Assembly (NCBI RefSeq): GCF_003987175.1
Contig: NZ_PIPM01000005.1
Coordinates: 109,494 to 173,493 of the forward strand
Direction of reading: 5' to 3'
Source: Aliidiomarina sanyensis
GTDB taxonomy: Bacteria > Pseudomonadota > Gammaproteobacteria > Enterobacterales > Alteromonadaceae
DNA length: 64,000 bases
The notes under the pieces are model-generated. The model was not told where the DNA came from, did not search any database, and saw nothing but the letters and a program-made list of their open reading frames with translations. The position numbers and the translations under genes were made by a program. Positions 1 to 7,847 of the stretch are shown here, one piece after another. How positions within the stretch are numbered: the stretch's first letter is position 1; each line of letters begins with the position of its first letter.

Positions 1-776
1 CTGCTGCGGCAAACACAGGCGGAACCGGTGGCTTGCAAGTGATTGCGCCACCGAAGGTCGATTTTAGTAAGTTTGGTGATGTTGAAGAAGTCGAATTGAC
101 ACGTATTCAACGCATATCAGGTCCTAACTTGCATCGTAACTGGGTCACGATTCCTCATGTGACTCAGTTTGATGAAGCCGATATTACTGAGCTCGAAGCG
201 TTCCGGAAGGGCGAAAACGAACAGCTGGCCAAACGTAAGGCAGATGTGAAATTTACGCCGCTGGTCTTTATCATGAAGGCGGTGGCAAAAGCGTTGCAAG
301 AGTTTCCAGTGTTTAACTCTTCGTTGCATGAAGACGGCGAGCGTCTAATCCTGAAGAAGTATGTGCATATTGGAATTGCGGTCGATACGCCAAACGGATT
401 GGTCGTTCCGGTTATTCGTGATGTCGACAAGAAAGGCATCATTGAGCTGTCTCGAGAGTTAACTGATGTCAGCCTTCGTGCACGGGACGGCAAGTTGAAA
501 GCAGCCGATATGCAGGGTGGTTGCTTCTCAATTTCGAGCCTGGGCGGGATTGGCGGTACCGCATTCACACCAATCGTAAATGCGCCTGAAGTGGCTATCT
601 TGGGTGTCTCAAAGAGTGATATCAAGCCCATCTGGAACGGCAAAGAGTTTGAGCCGCGCCTGATGTTGCCTCTGAGCCTGTCCTACGACCATCGTGTGAT
701 TGACGGGGCGTTGGCGGCGCGGTTCACTGTGTATTTGAGCAGCGTTTTGTCAGATATTCGGAAAATCATTCTCTAA
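1..776 (+). CDS. aceF: Dihydrolipoamide acetyltransferase (PDH E2), C-terminal part
   Basis: This is the 3' part of the E2 subunit of pyruvate dehydrogenase, which transfers the acetyl group from lipoamide to CoA. The reading frame is open from base 3, so the true start and the lipoyl domains lie upstream of the window. What remains is the end of an Ala/Gly-rich linker, a peripheral-subunit-proximal stretch ([20 protein letters not shown]) and the whole catalytic CAT domain. The acyltransferase signature [14 protein letters not shown] is present near the C-terminus, with the catalytic His in DHR and the conserved Asp in the DG that follows. lpdA (E3) follows 93 bases later, the standard aceEF-lpdA order. 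Confidence 0.97.
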   Translation, partial: AAANTGGTGGLQVIAPPKVDFSKFGDVEEVELTRIQRISGPNLHRNWVTIPHVTQFDEADITELEAFRKGENEQLAKRKADVKFTPLVFIMKAVAKALQEFPVFNSSLHEDGERLILKKYVHIGIAVDTPNGLVVPVIRDVDKKGIIELSRELTDVSLRARDGKLKAADMQGGCFSISSLGGIGGTAFTPIVNAPEVAILGVSKSDIKPIWNGKEFEPRLMLPLSLSYDHRVIDGALAARFTVYLSSVLSDIRKIIL

Positions 777-781
777 ACAAG

Positions 782-805
782 ACGTACCGAGGAAATCTCG
801 GTACA
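782..805. other. Perfect hairpin between aceF and lpdA
   Basis: An 8 bp perfect inverted repeat, GTACCGAG...CTCGGTAC, at 784-791 and 797-804 with a 5-base loop. No T-run follows, so it is not a classic terminator. It sits just after the aceF stop and could stabilise the upstream mRNA end or set differential expression of lpdA; that role is inference. Confidence 0.5.
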
Positions 806-869
806 ATATTGCGCGAAAATTGACGCGCCATGCTCCGGTAGCAGCGAGCATTAACGGATAGGGGTAATC

Positions 870-2294
870 ATGAGCAACGAAATTAAAACCCAGGTTGTGG
901 TCTTAGGTGCCGGCCCTGGTGGATACTCAGCAGCGTTCCGTGCTGCAGACTTAGGTTTGGATGTCGTTCTAGTTGAGCGCTACAGCACCTTAGGTGGTGT
1001 GTGCTTAAACGTGGGCTGTATTCCTTCAAAAGCGCTGCTGCATTTGGCAAAGCACATCGAAGATGCGAAGCACTTGAATGATGCGGGTGTCAGTTTCGGT
1101 GAAGCGAAAATCGATCTCGACAAAGTGCGCGAGCACAAAAATAAAGTCATCGGTCAATTGACGGGTGGACTGAGCCAAATGAGTAAGATGCGGAAAGTCC
1201 AAGTGGTCACCGGTAAAGGTGAGTTTACTGGCTCGAATGAACTGAAAGTATCGGGCGACAAAGAGACCGTCATCAAGTTTGAGCATGCAATTATTGCTGC
1301 GGGTTCTCAGCCGGTTGAGTTGCCATTTATTCCGCATGATGATGAGCGTGTTTGGGACTCAACGGATGCGCTCGAGCTACCGTTCGTACCGAAGAAGATG
1401 TTGGTTCTTGGTGGCGGCATCATCGGTTTGGAAATGGGTTGTGTCTATAAGGCATTGGGCTCCAGCCTTGATGTCGTTGAGTTTATGGATCAACTAATTC
1501 CTGCGGCCGACAAAGACATTATCAAAGTCTTCACGAAGGAGATGAGCTCGAAGTTCGAGAACATCATGCTGGAAACCAAAGTAACCGCTGTGGAAGCGAA
1601 GAAAGATGGTATCCATGTCACGTTCGAAGGTAAAAATGCACCTGAGAAGCCCGTGAAATACGACGCGGTCTTGGTCGCGGTTGGTCGGACACCAAACGGG
1701 AAGAAACTGGGTGCAGAGAAAGCCGGCGTTAATGTGACAGACAAAGGCTTTATTGAAGTAGACAAGCAAATGCGCACCAACGTGAAGCACATCTTCGCAA
1801 TCGGTGACATTGTTGGTCAACCGATGCTGGCGCATAAAGCGGTCCATGAAGGTCATGTTGCCGCTGAAGTGATTGCGGGCAAGAAGCACTACTTTGATCC
1901 GAAGGTGATTCCATCAATTGCCTATACAGATCCAGAAGTTGCATGGGCTGGCTTGACAGAGAAAGAAGCGAAAGAGCAAGGCCTGAACTATGAAGCCGTG
2001 ACCTTCCCATGGTCTGCATCGGGCCGAGCAATTGCATCAGGCGCGACGAACGGGTTTACCAAGTTGTTGTTTGATAAAGACAATGACCGCATCATTGGTG
2101 GTGCTATGGTTGGCTCCCATGCAGGTGAATTGTTGGGCGAAGTGTGCCTTGCGATCGAAATGGGTGCAGATGCGGAAGATATCGCGTTGACCATTCACGC
2201 ACACCCGACCTTGCATGAATCGGTCGGTTTGGCGGCGGAAATTTACGAAGGTTCTATTACCGATTTGCCAAACAAGAAAGCCAAGAAAAAATAA
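870..2294 (+). CDS. lpdA: Dihydrolipoyl dehydrogenase (E3)
   Basis: This FAD enzyme reoxidises dihydrolipoamide with NAD+ for pyruvate dehydrogenase and, in relatives, for 2-oxoglutarate dehydrogenase and glycine cleavage. The 474-residue protein begins with an FAD-binding Rossmann motif (GAGPGGYSAAFRAA). The redox disulfide is C45-LNVG-C50, and a second NAD-binding glycine motif (GGGIIGLEMG) lies mid-protein. The dimer-interface catalytic His/Glu motif AHPTLHE is near the C-terminus. The length equals the usual family length. The ATG at 870 follows the purine-rich GATAGGGGTAATC. A strong terminator follows, closing the PDH operon. Confidence 0.98.
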   Translation: MSNEIKTQVVVLGAGPGGYSAAFRAADLGLDVVLVERYSTLGGVCLNVGCIPSKALLHLAKHIEDAKHLNDAGVSFGEAKIDLDKVREHKNKVIGQLTGGLSQMSKMRKVQVVTGKGEFTGSNELKVSGDKETVIKFEHAIIAAGSQPVELPFIPHDDERVWDSTDALELPFVPKKMLVLGGGIIGLEMGCVYKALGSSLDVVEFMDQLIPAADKDIIKVFTKEMSSKFENIMLETKVTAVEAKKDGIHVTFEGKNAPEKPVKYDAVLVAVGRTPNGKKLGAEKAGVNVTDKGFIEVDKQMRTNVKHIFAIGDIVGQPMLAHKAVHEGHVAAEVIAGKKHYFDPKVIPSIAYTDPEVAWAGLTEKEAKEQGLNYEAVTFPWSASGRAIASGATNGFTKLLFDKDNDRIIGGAMVGSHAGELLGEVCLAIEMGADAEDIALTIHAHPTLHESVGLAAEIYEGSITDLPNKKAKKK

Positions 2295-2307
2295 GTAGTT
2301 TGCATAG

Positions 2308-2345
2308 AAAAGCCAGTGGGCAGTCATGTCCACTGGCTTTTTTTA
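2308..2345 (+). terminator. Rho-independent terminator after lpdA
   Basis: The stem AGCCAGTGG (2311-2319) pairs with CCACTGGCT (2330-2338), with a 10-base loop followed by a run of T. Confidence 0.9.
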
Positions 2346-2448
2346 TGGCTGAAAAATTGTAACAAATTGTCATTTCACCTTGTGCTTATTGTTATGGGTT
2401 GTTAACTTCCCTTGGTCTAATGATTATTAAGAATAAGGGGACTTTATT

Positions 2449-2955
2449 ATGTCAGGACGGCATTATCTTCGCGGTTTATTGGTAGCAATTGCCGCACTCG
2501 TACTAGCAGGCTGTAACACCACCGGCAATCAAGTCGCAAGCTCAACGGTGCTCACACCGGAGCGTGTGTCAATTCCAGAGTATCTCGTCTTTCTTGATGA
2601 GCTTGAAGGCTCAATCTCCGAGGGTGAACCTCGCGAACTAAACGAGCGCGAGCTTGACCAGTTTAAATATCTGAAAGGGCGTTTAGTGACTCTCATCGGA
2701 GACCGAGAAGATATCGAACAAATGGAGCGTTATGAACAGGAACGCTTGTTCAATCTCCATCAACGTTTGCAAACTGTGGTCATTGGCGATCCGTCACAGC
2801 AAGTGATTTGTCGTCGTGAGCAGAGCATTGGTTCGAACCTGCGTCAAACACGCTGCATGACCCGTGCCCAAGCGGACGCAGAACGCGATTATGCCTCTCG
2901 CTTCTTTAATGACATGGTCGATAGCGGGATGACGCCTTTGCCGGCAGGCAACTAA
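2449..2955 (+). CDS. Predicted lipoprotein of unknown function
   Basis: I do not recognise the family. The 168-residue product has a type II signal: an Arg/His start, a hydrophobic stretch and the lipobox LAGC with the lipidated Cys at residue 22. Asn follows the Cys, so outer-membrane sorting is more likely than inner-membrane retention. The mature part is polar and mostly helical (Glu/Arg-rich, residues about 45-110). Two Cys (C-RREQSIGSNLRQTR-C) near residues 122-137 could form a disulfide. The ATG at 2449 follows AATAAGGGGAC. The stop codon lies inside a 20 bp tandem repeat (2943-2992), so the C-terminus has probably been shaped by repeat slippage. Confidence 0.8.
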   Translation: MSGRHYLRGLLVAIAALVLAGCNTTGNQVASSTVLTPERVSIPEYLVFLDELEGSISEGEPRELNERELDQFKYLKGRLVTLIGDREDIEQMERYEQERLFNLHQRLQTVVIGDPSQQVICRREQSIGSNLRQTRCMTRAQADAERDYASRFFNDMVDSGMTPLPAGN

Positions 2956-2992
2956 AGAAAGAGGCAGGCAACTAAAGAAAGAGGCAGGCAAC
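2943..2992 (+). repeat. 20 bp tandem repeat, 2.5 copies, spanning a stop codon
   Basis: Copies run 2943-2962, 2963-2982 and 2983-2992 (partial). The first contains the last sense codons and the TAA of the lipoprotein gene. The unit starts GGCAGGCAACTAAAG and the two full copies are identical. Confidence 0.95.
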
Positions 2993-3028
2993 GAAGTCAG
3001 CCGTAACGAATTGCGACCTCATCTCTCT

Positions 3029-3056
3029 GAAACCCGGCTTTATGCCGGGTTTCTCA
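3029..3056 (+). terminator. Hairpin terminator after the lipoprotein gene
   Basis: AAACCCGGC and GCCGGGTTT pair around a short TTTAT loop. The T-tract that follows is interrupted (TTTCTCATATTT), so its strength is uncertain. Confidence 0.7.
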
Positions 3057-3096
3057 TATTTGGCGTTGGTCAAAACGATCCTTTCAAGCCGAATTC

Positions 3097-3105
3097 TGGT
3101 ATAAT
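3097..3105 (+). promoter_or_regulatory. Extended -10 promoter for ribA
   Basis: TGG directly followed by a perfect TATAAT (3100-3105) forms an extended -10 box 48 bases before the ribA start. No good -35 box is visible at 17 bp, which is usual for extended -10 promoters. Confidence 0.6.
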
Positions 3106-3152
3106 CCACATCCTTACATCGCCGTTCGTTTTTACCTATCGAGAGTGTATTG

Positions 3153-3755
3153 ATGAGTGACTCTGCATCTACCCGGCTTCTGACTCGCGCTGCGGAAACA
3201 AAACTACCGACTCCTTTTGCGGAATTTCGCTTGGTGGGTTTTGTCGATCGTGCAGGCAAGGAACATGTGGCATTGGTGCTGGGCGATGTCACCACAGATA
3301 CGCCGGTCTTGGCGCGGGTTCATTCCGAATGCTTGACCGGCGACGCGTTATTCTCTCAGCGCTGTGATTGTGGCCCGCAGTTAGAGGCGGCGATGCGCAA
3401 AGTTGCCCAAGCAGGGCGCGGGGTAATCGCTTACCTGCGGCAAGAGGGGCGTGGAATTGGCCTGATTAATAAAATAAGAGCCTACGCGGAACAAGACAAA
3501 GGATTAGACACCGTCGAAGCCAACGAAATTCTTGGCTTTGCCCCGGATGCGCGTGAATACGATATTGCCGCGGATATGTTCGCCCAACTGGGGGTAAAGT
3601 CCATTCGTCTAATGACCAACAATCCAAAGAAAATTGCGGCGTTGCGAGAGCTCGGCGTTGATGTGGTGGAACGAATCCCGCATCGTACGGAAGGGACACC
3701 GCACAACGAAAATTACCTCAAGACGAAGTCGCAAAAATTTGGGCATATGCTTTAA
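3153..3755 (+). CDS. ribA: GTP cyclohydrolase II
   Basis: This enzyme opens GTP to 2,5-diamino-6-ribosylamino-pyrimidinone 5'-phosphate, formate and pyrophosphate, the first step of riboflavin synthesis. The 200 residues match E. coli RibA along their length. The zinc ligands are C60, C71 and C73 ([18 protein letters not shown]), the catalytic region is RQEGRGIGL, and the C-terminal NNPKK motif is present. I chose ATG 3153 over the TTG one codon upstream. GAGAG lies about 8 bases before it. The protein is a stand-alone RibA, not fused to RibB. Confidence 0.96.
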   Translation: MSDSASTRLLTRAAETKLPTPFAEFRLVGFVDRAGKEHVALVLGDVTTDTPVLARVHSECLTGDALFSQRCDCGPQLEAAMRKVAQAGRGVIAYLRQEGRGIGLINKIRAYAEQDKGLDTVEANEILGFAPDAREYDIAADMFAQLGVKSIRLMTNNPKKIAALRELGVDVVERIPHRTEGTPHNENYLKTKSQKFGHML

Positions 3756-3800
3756 AAACGACTCCAACCGTTAAAAACCGACGAATCCCCGCACTTTTAT

Positions 3801-3828
3801 GGCTGCCCCTTTGCGAAATAGGGGCAGA
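3801..3828. other. Hairpin after ribA, no T-tract
   Basis: CTGCCCCT (3803-3810) pairs with AGGGGCAG (3820-3827) around a 9-base loop. It could slow exonucleases or assist Rho-dependent termination. It lacks the U-run of an intrinsic terminator on either strand. Confidence 0.5.
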
Positions 3829-3909
3829 ACGCTTAGAATCGATCCGTTTTACATTCTACTAACATTTGGGCACGCTGCGTGCTCAAACCTTATGAAGACG
3901 GAGTGATCT

Positions 3910-5976
3910 ATGAAGAGAATTTCTATCGTCGCCGCAAGCGTCGCGCTCGCGCTTGGTTTAGCCGCGTGTTCACCTGCGCCCCAGCAAGGTGCTGAGGAAC
4001 CGCAAGCGCAAGCAGAACAACAGCAGTTACACTCAGGCTTGATGCTCGAAGATTTTGATATGAGCGTGCGCCCTCAAGATGATCTATTCATGTTCGTTAA
4101 CGGGACGTGGTACGAGACGACCGAAATTCCTTCCGACCGCCCAACTTACGGAGCTTTCAATATGTTGGCGGAAGAGAACGAACGCCGATTGCGCCGTATT
4201 ATCGAAGACGCCAAGGGCAGCTCACATGAAGCGGGTTCCAACGAGCAGAAAATTGGTGATTTTTACGCCAGTTTTATGGACGAAGACCGAATTGAATCAC
4301 TGGGTGTGACGCCAATTGAAGGATTTATCGCGCAAATTCAAGCCGTGCAAAGCCATGCGGAAATGACATCCCTCATGGGTGAATTACGCCAAATTGGTGT
4401 CGGCGGTCCGTTTGGCTACTACGTCTGGGCTGACGCGCGGAATCCAGATTACTATGCGCTCTATCTGAATCAAGGTGGACTGGGTCTTCCTGACCGAGAC
4501 TACTATTTCCGAGATAGTGAAGACTTCCAGAAGATTCGGGAAGCCTATGTGCAATACATCACCGATATGTTGACGGTGATCGGTCATGAGAATGCAGCGG
4601 ATGCTGCAGAACGCATTTATGCCTTGGAAGAGAAGTTAGCAGAAGCAAGCTGGACTCGCGCTGAAAGCCGCGATGCCGAGGCAACCTACAATAAGAAATC
4701 TTTCGCGGAAGTCGAGGAAATGCTGGCCAGCTTTGATCTTGCAACCTTCGCGCAAAGTGCGGGCATTACGGCAGCAGACGAGATGATTGTGCGTATGCCT
4801 TCATTCTTTGAAGCATTCGGTGAGCTCTACGGAGCAACCGAGCTGGAAACCTGGCAAGATTACATGCAGCTGCGCCTTGCTGGCACATTCGCATCGCGCT
4901 TAAGCAGTGATATTGCGGATATCCAATTTGGTTTCTATTCTACCACTCTGAATGGAGTTCCCGAGCAGCAAGAACGTTGGAAGCGAGGCGTTCAAGCCGT
5001 GAATGGCGCGCTCGGTGAAGTGCTTGGCCAAGAATATGTCGCCCGTTACTTCCCACCTGAAGCCAAAGCTCGCATGGGTGAATTGATTGATAACTTGTTG
5101 ATTGCTTTCGAAGAGTCCATTCGCGAACTTGAGTGGATGACGGATGAAACGAAGGAACTAGCGCTCGATAAGTTGGCAAAGTTTACACCAAAAATCGGCT
5201 ATCCGAATCAGTGGAAAGACTACTCGGCGCTGACCGTCGCCGCCGATGATTTGATAGGTAATACGGTTCGTGCGAGCCAGTTTGCCTACCAGGATAGCAT
5301 GGCTGATATTGGGCAGCCGGTTGATCGTGAGCGCTGGGGAATGACGCCGCAGACGGTGAATGCCTATTACAGTCCAACCGCGAATGAAATCGTTTTCCCA
5401 GCCGGTATCCTTCAGCCGCCGTTCTTTGATATGAACGCAGATGACGCCGTGAATTATGGCGGAATTGGCGCGGTAATCGGCCACGAAATTGGACACGGTT
5501 TCGATGATCAAGGGTCGCGTTATGATGGCGATGGCAATCTGCGCAATTGGTGGACCGATGAAGACCGCGCGCAGTTTGAAGCGCGTGCGGATATTCTGGT
5601 CGAGCAATATAGTCGCTTCGAACCACTCCCTGGGCTCAATGTTGATGGACGAGTCTCGTTAGGTGAAAACATCGGGGACCACGTTGGCTTGCTCAGCGCA
5701 TTCCGTGCTTACCAGAACTCACTCGGTGGTGAGCCATCACCTGTGATGGATGGTTTCACCGGTGAACAACGTTTCTTCTTGAGTTGGGCGCAGATCTGGA
5801 AAATTAAGTTCCGTGATGATGCGATGCGTGCGCAATTAGCACGTGGACCTCATGCACCTGGAAAGTACCGTGCGCTTGGTGCGCCGCGGAATATCCCTGG
5901 GTTCTATGAGGCCTTTAATGTGCAAGAGGGAGACGGAATGTACCTTCCACCCGAAGAGCGCGTTATCCTCTGGTAA
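3910..5976 (+). CDS. M13-family zinc metallopeptidase, lipoprotein (PepO/neprilysin type)
   Basis: This is predicted to be a membrane-anchored oligopeptidase of the neprilysin family that cuts small peptides outside the inner membrane. The 688-residue precursor has a type II signal with lipobox LAAC (Cys 20). The M13 N-terminal lobe covers about residues 55-430 and the catalytic lobe follows. The zinc motif is HEIGH at residues 525-529 and the third ligand is Glu 586 in GENIGD; most family members read ENIAD there, so G for A is a small variation. NAYYSPTANEIVFPAGILQPPFF is the usual substrate-site region (about residues 482-504). The end, ERVILW, is close to the family's conserved C-terminal Cys-x-x-Trp but lacks the Cys. 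It is monocistronic as far as can be seen. Confidence 0.93.
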   Translation: MKRISIVAASVALALGLAACSPAPQQGAEEPQAQAEQQQLHSGLMLEDFDMSVRPQDDLFMFVNGTWYETTEIPSDRPTYGAFNMLAEENERRLRRIIEDAKGSSHEAGSNEQKIGDFYASFMDEDRIESLGVTPIEGFIAQIQAVQSHAEMTSLMGELRQIGVGGPFGYYVWADARNPDYYALYLNQGGLGLPDRDYYFRDSEDFQKIREAYVQYITDMLTVIGHENAADAAERIYALEEKLAEASWTRAESRDAEATYNKKSFAEVEEMLASFDLATFAQSAGITAADEMIVRMPSFFEAFGELYGATELETWQDYMQLRLAGTFASRLSSDIADIQFGFYSTTLNGVPEQQERWKRGVQAVNGALGEVLGQEYVARYFPPEAKARMGELIDNLLIAFEESIRELEWMTDETKELALDKLAKFTPKIGYPNQWKDYSALTVAADDLIGNTVRASQFAYQDSMADIGQPVDRERWGMTPQTVNAYYSPTANEIVFPAGILQPPFFDMNADDAVNYGGIGAVIGHEIGHGFDDQGSRYDGDGNLRNWWTDEDRAQFEARADILVEQYSRFEPLPGLNVDGRVSLGENIGDHVGLLSAFRAYQNSLGGEPSPVMDGFTGEQRFFLSWAQIWKIKFRDDAMRAQLARGPHAPGKYRALGAPRNIPGFYEAFNVQEGDGMYLPPEERVILW

Positions 5977-5982
5977 TCAGGT

Positions 5983-6159
5983 TTACGGCGCCTCGTTTTC
6001 GAGGCGCTGGATCTCCTTCCATAAGGCATCTGCCTGCGCCGATAACTCCGAGTGTAGGCGGATGTCTCCATTACGTTGTGCATTCATGGATTTCTCTTGG
6101 ATCTGAGCGAGCTGTTTCCGCAACGCTTTGGTCGGATTCTTTTTAAACAAGCCAAACAT
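5983..6159 (-). CDS. Small DUF6435-type protein
   Basis: This is a 58-residue gene read on the minus strand from ATG 6159 to TAA 5983. The product begins MFGLFKKNPTKALRKQ and contains MNAQRNGDIRLHSELSAQAD. These are the marks of the small cytoplasmic DUF6435 family, common in marine gammaproteobacteria and of unknown function. It looks wholly helical and highly charged, with a short amphipathic start (MFGLFKK). AGAGGACATCAAT provides a good ribosome binding site. The gene ends tail to tail with the M13 peptidase, 6 bases away. The 20-base hairpin at 5989-6008 lies within its 3' end. Confidence 0.8.
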   Translation of the reverse strand: MFGLFKKNPTKALRKQLAQIQEKSMNAQRNGDIRLHSELSAQADALWKEIQRLENEAP

Positions 6160-6203
6160 ATTGATGTCCTCTTTAATGGCTGAATGTTTTTGTGGCAGCG
6201 GTA

Positions 6204-6548
6204 CTAATTGTCCTCATCATCACAGACCCCTTTTAGAAGCAGCGGGAACTGACGAAACTTTCGTCCTTCCTCTGAATCCTCAAGAATCCAACGGGCAATT
6301 TCCTGTGGGTCGTCTGTGACGGCTAAAACATATTGAAAGCGTTTGAGTGCATTTCGCGCGGCTTTTGGTAAGTGTGGTTGTGCTTCGTAGTGAGTCACAT
6401 TATCCCGAATGACCGAAATTTTCTCAGGCTGAGCCTGTAAACAGGCAAGTGCACGCTCGATGTATTGCAGCGTTGACGTCGCCGTATGTCGTTGCCGACG
6501 TGGACGGGGACTGCGATGTCGAATGAAATCGTAACGGGTTTGACTCAT
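6204..6548 (-). CDS. Hypothetical protein, 114 aa
   Basis: I do not recognise this protein. It starts with a basic stretch (MSQTRYDFIRHRSPRPRRQR), continues as a likely helical region with conserved-looking aliphatic heptads, and ends acidic (CDDEDN). It has no signal peptide or membrane segment. It is the longest sensible frame in 6160-6673, and it is divergent from the MBL lipoprotein gene. The ribosome binding site is weak. A single soluble basic domain that binds nucleic acid is possible but unproven. The call rests on frame length and context only. Confidence 0.5.
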   Translation of the reverse strand: MSQTRYDFIRHRSPRPRRQRHTATSTLQYIERALACLQAQPEKISVIRDNVTHYEAQPHLPKAARNALKRFQYVLAVTDDPQEIARWILEDSEEGRKFRQFPLLLKGVCDDEDN

Positions 6549-6673
6549 GGGGTACCGCTTTCGTGTATTCTGAAATCAATACGTGGATTTCACTCAGTTG
6601 TATCATGCATTGACCCTTAAAAGGAGCAGATACGTAGTGGATTGCTAACAGGAGATCGAAAGGAAATCAGCGA

Positions 6674-7774
6674 ATGAGGCATTGGATGAAAATATCACTC
6701 GGACTGCTTGTGTTGGCGCTGGTCAGTTTTGGATTGATGAGCGGCTGTTCGACCCCCGCAGTCAGAACTGACACACAACGCCCTGCGCACCATACTGACG
6801 ATGGCTTCCAGAACCCGCACCTACCGCCGTTTGACAAGAACGTATTTTCCTATTGGCGCATGCGCTTGTTTGATGGATACGAATGGGCCGACCAATCGGC
6901 CGAGGTTGACCAGCTTCCGATTGTAACGCTAGACCCTGAGCCGCTGCGAGGGCCCCAGTCGAAACTGCAAATCAGTTGGCTTGGCCATGCGAGCTTTTTA
7001 GTCCAGTATCATGATGTAAATGTACTCACAGACCCAATTTTCTCTCGTCGCGCATCTCCTGTGAATTTCGCGGGTCCGGTCCGTCATGTTCCAGCGGCCT
7101 TGCAGGTGGATGAGCTCCCGCGTATCGACTATGTGGTCATCTCGCACAATCATTACGAGCATTTAGATATTCGAAGTATTCAAGCGCTTGGCAATGAACC
7201 CATGTACCTTGTGCCGCTCGGCCTGAAGTCTTGGTTTGAGCGTGCGGGTATCTCTTCAGATCGCGTGAGAGAACTCGATTGGTGGGAGTTCGAGGCCTTC
7301 GAGCACAATGCCCAGAGCGTCACGATTACGGCAACACCAAGTCAACACTGGTCGGCCCGAACACTGTTTGATCGCAATCACTCATTGTGGGCGGCGTGGC
7401 ACATCGATCTTGATGGACATAGCGTTTGGTTTGCGGGCGATACAGGTTACAACACGCATCAATTTCGTGCAGTACCTGCACGTCTCAACCGCGTGTCGGT
7501 TGCCTTACTACCGATCGGCGCCTATGAGCCGCGGTCCTTTATGAAGGAGCAACATGTAAACCCGGAGGAGGCTGTGTTGATGCATCAAGACTTGCGAGCC
7601 TGCCAAAGCATTGCAATGCACTGGGGTACATTTCCGCTCTCTGCCGAAGGGTTGCTACAACCGGTCCATGCGTTGCGTGAGGCAAAAGAATTGCATCAGG
7701 TGAGTTCGGATGAATTTCAGGTGTTTGCTATTGGAGAACGACGTCAATATGCCGATGACTTTTGCCAAAGCTAA
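6674..7774 (+). CDS. MBL-fold hydrolase, lipoprotein, NAPE-PLD/UlaG-like
   Basis: A metallo-beta-lactamase-fold hydrolase of the group that includes NAPE-hydrolysing phospholipase D and UlaG-type lactonases; the substrate here is unknown. The 366-residue precursor has a type II signal with lipobox LMSGC (Cys 25), so it is likely attached to a periplasmic membrane face. The fold is shown by SWLGHASFLV (about 97-106), the metal motif HNHYEH (H158, H160, E162, H163), the later WFAGDTGYN (Asp ligand) and MHWGTFPL (His ligand). The usual motif is HxHxDH; here Asp is replaced by Glu (codon GAG). A bidirectional terminator follows, shared with the convergent protease. Confidence 0.85.
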   Translation: MRHWMKISLGLLVLALVSFGLMSGCSTPAVRTDTQRPAHHTDDGFQNPHLPPFDKNVFSYWRMRLFDGYEWADQSAEVDQLPIVTLDPEPLRGPQSKLQISWLGHASFLVQYHDVNVLTDPIFSRRASPVNFAGPVRHVPAALQVDELPRIDYVVISHNHYEHLDIRSIQALGNEPMYLVPLGLKSWFERAGISSDRVRELDWWEFEAFEHNAQSVTITATPSQHWSARTLFDRNHSLWAAWHIDLDGHSVWFAGDTGYNTHQFRAVPARLNRVSVALLPIGAYEPRSFMKEQHVNPEEAVLMHQDLRACQSIAMHWGTFPLSAEGLLQPVHALREAKELHQVSSDEFQVFAIGERRQYADDFCQS

Positions 7775-7793
7775 GCCCTGTTTTGCGACATAA

Positions 7794-7833
7794 AAAAACG
7801 CAGAACCCGATAAAAGGTTCTGCGTTTTGTTTG
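7794..7833. terminator. Bidirectional terminator between convergent genes
   Basis: AAAACGCAGAACC and GGTTCTGCGTTTT pair around CGATAAAA. A-tract and T-tract flank both sides, so it can end transcription of the MBL gene (+) and the metalloprotease gene (-). Confidence 0.92.
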
Positions 7834-7847
7834 TTACGCTGCGCGAA

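Noticed and set aside
2943..2992. CRISPR-like repeat
   Set aside because: Direct tandem without spacers and without cas genes; it is a simple duplication.
5989..6008. Terminator for the M13 peptidase gene
   Set aside because: The hairpin GCGCCTCG / CGAGGCGC is part of the DUF6435 coding sequence and lacks a T-tract on either strand.
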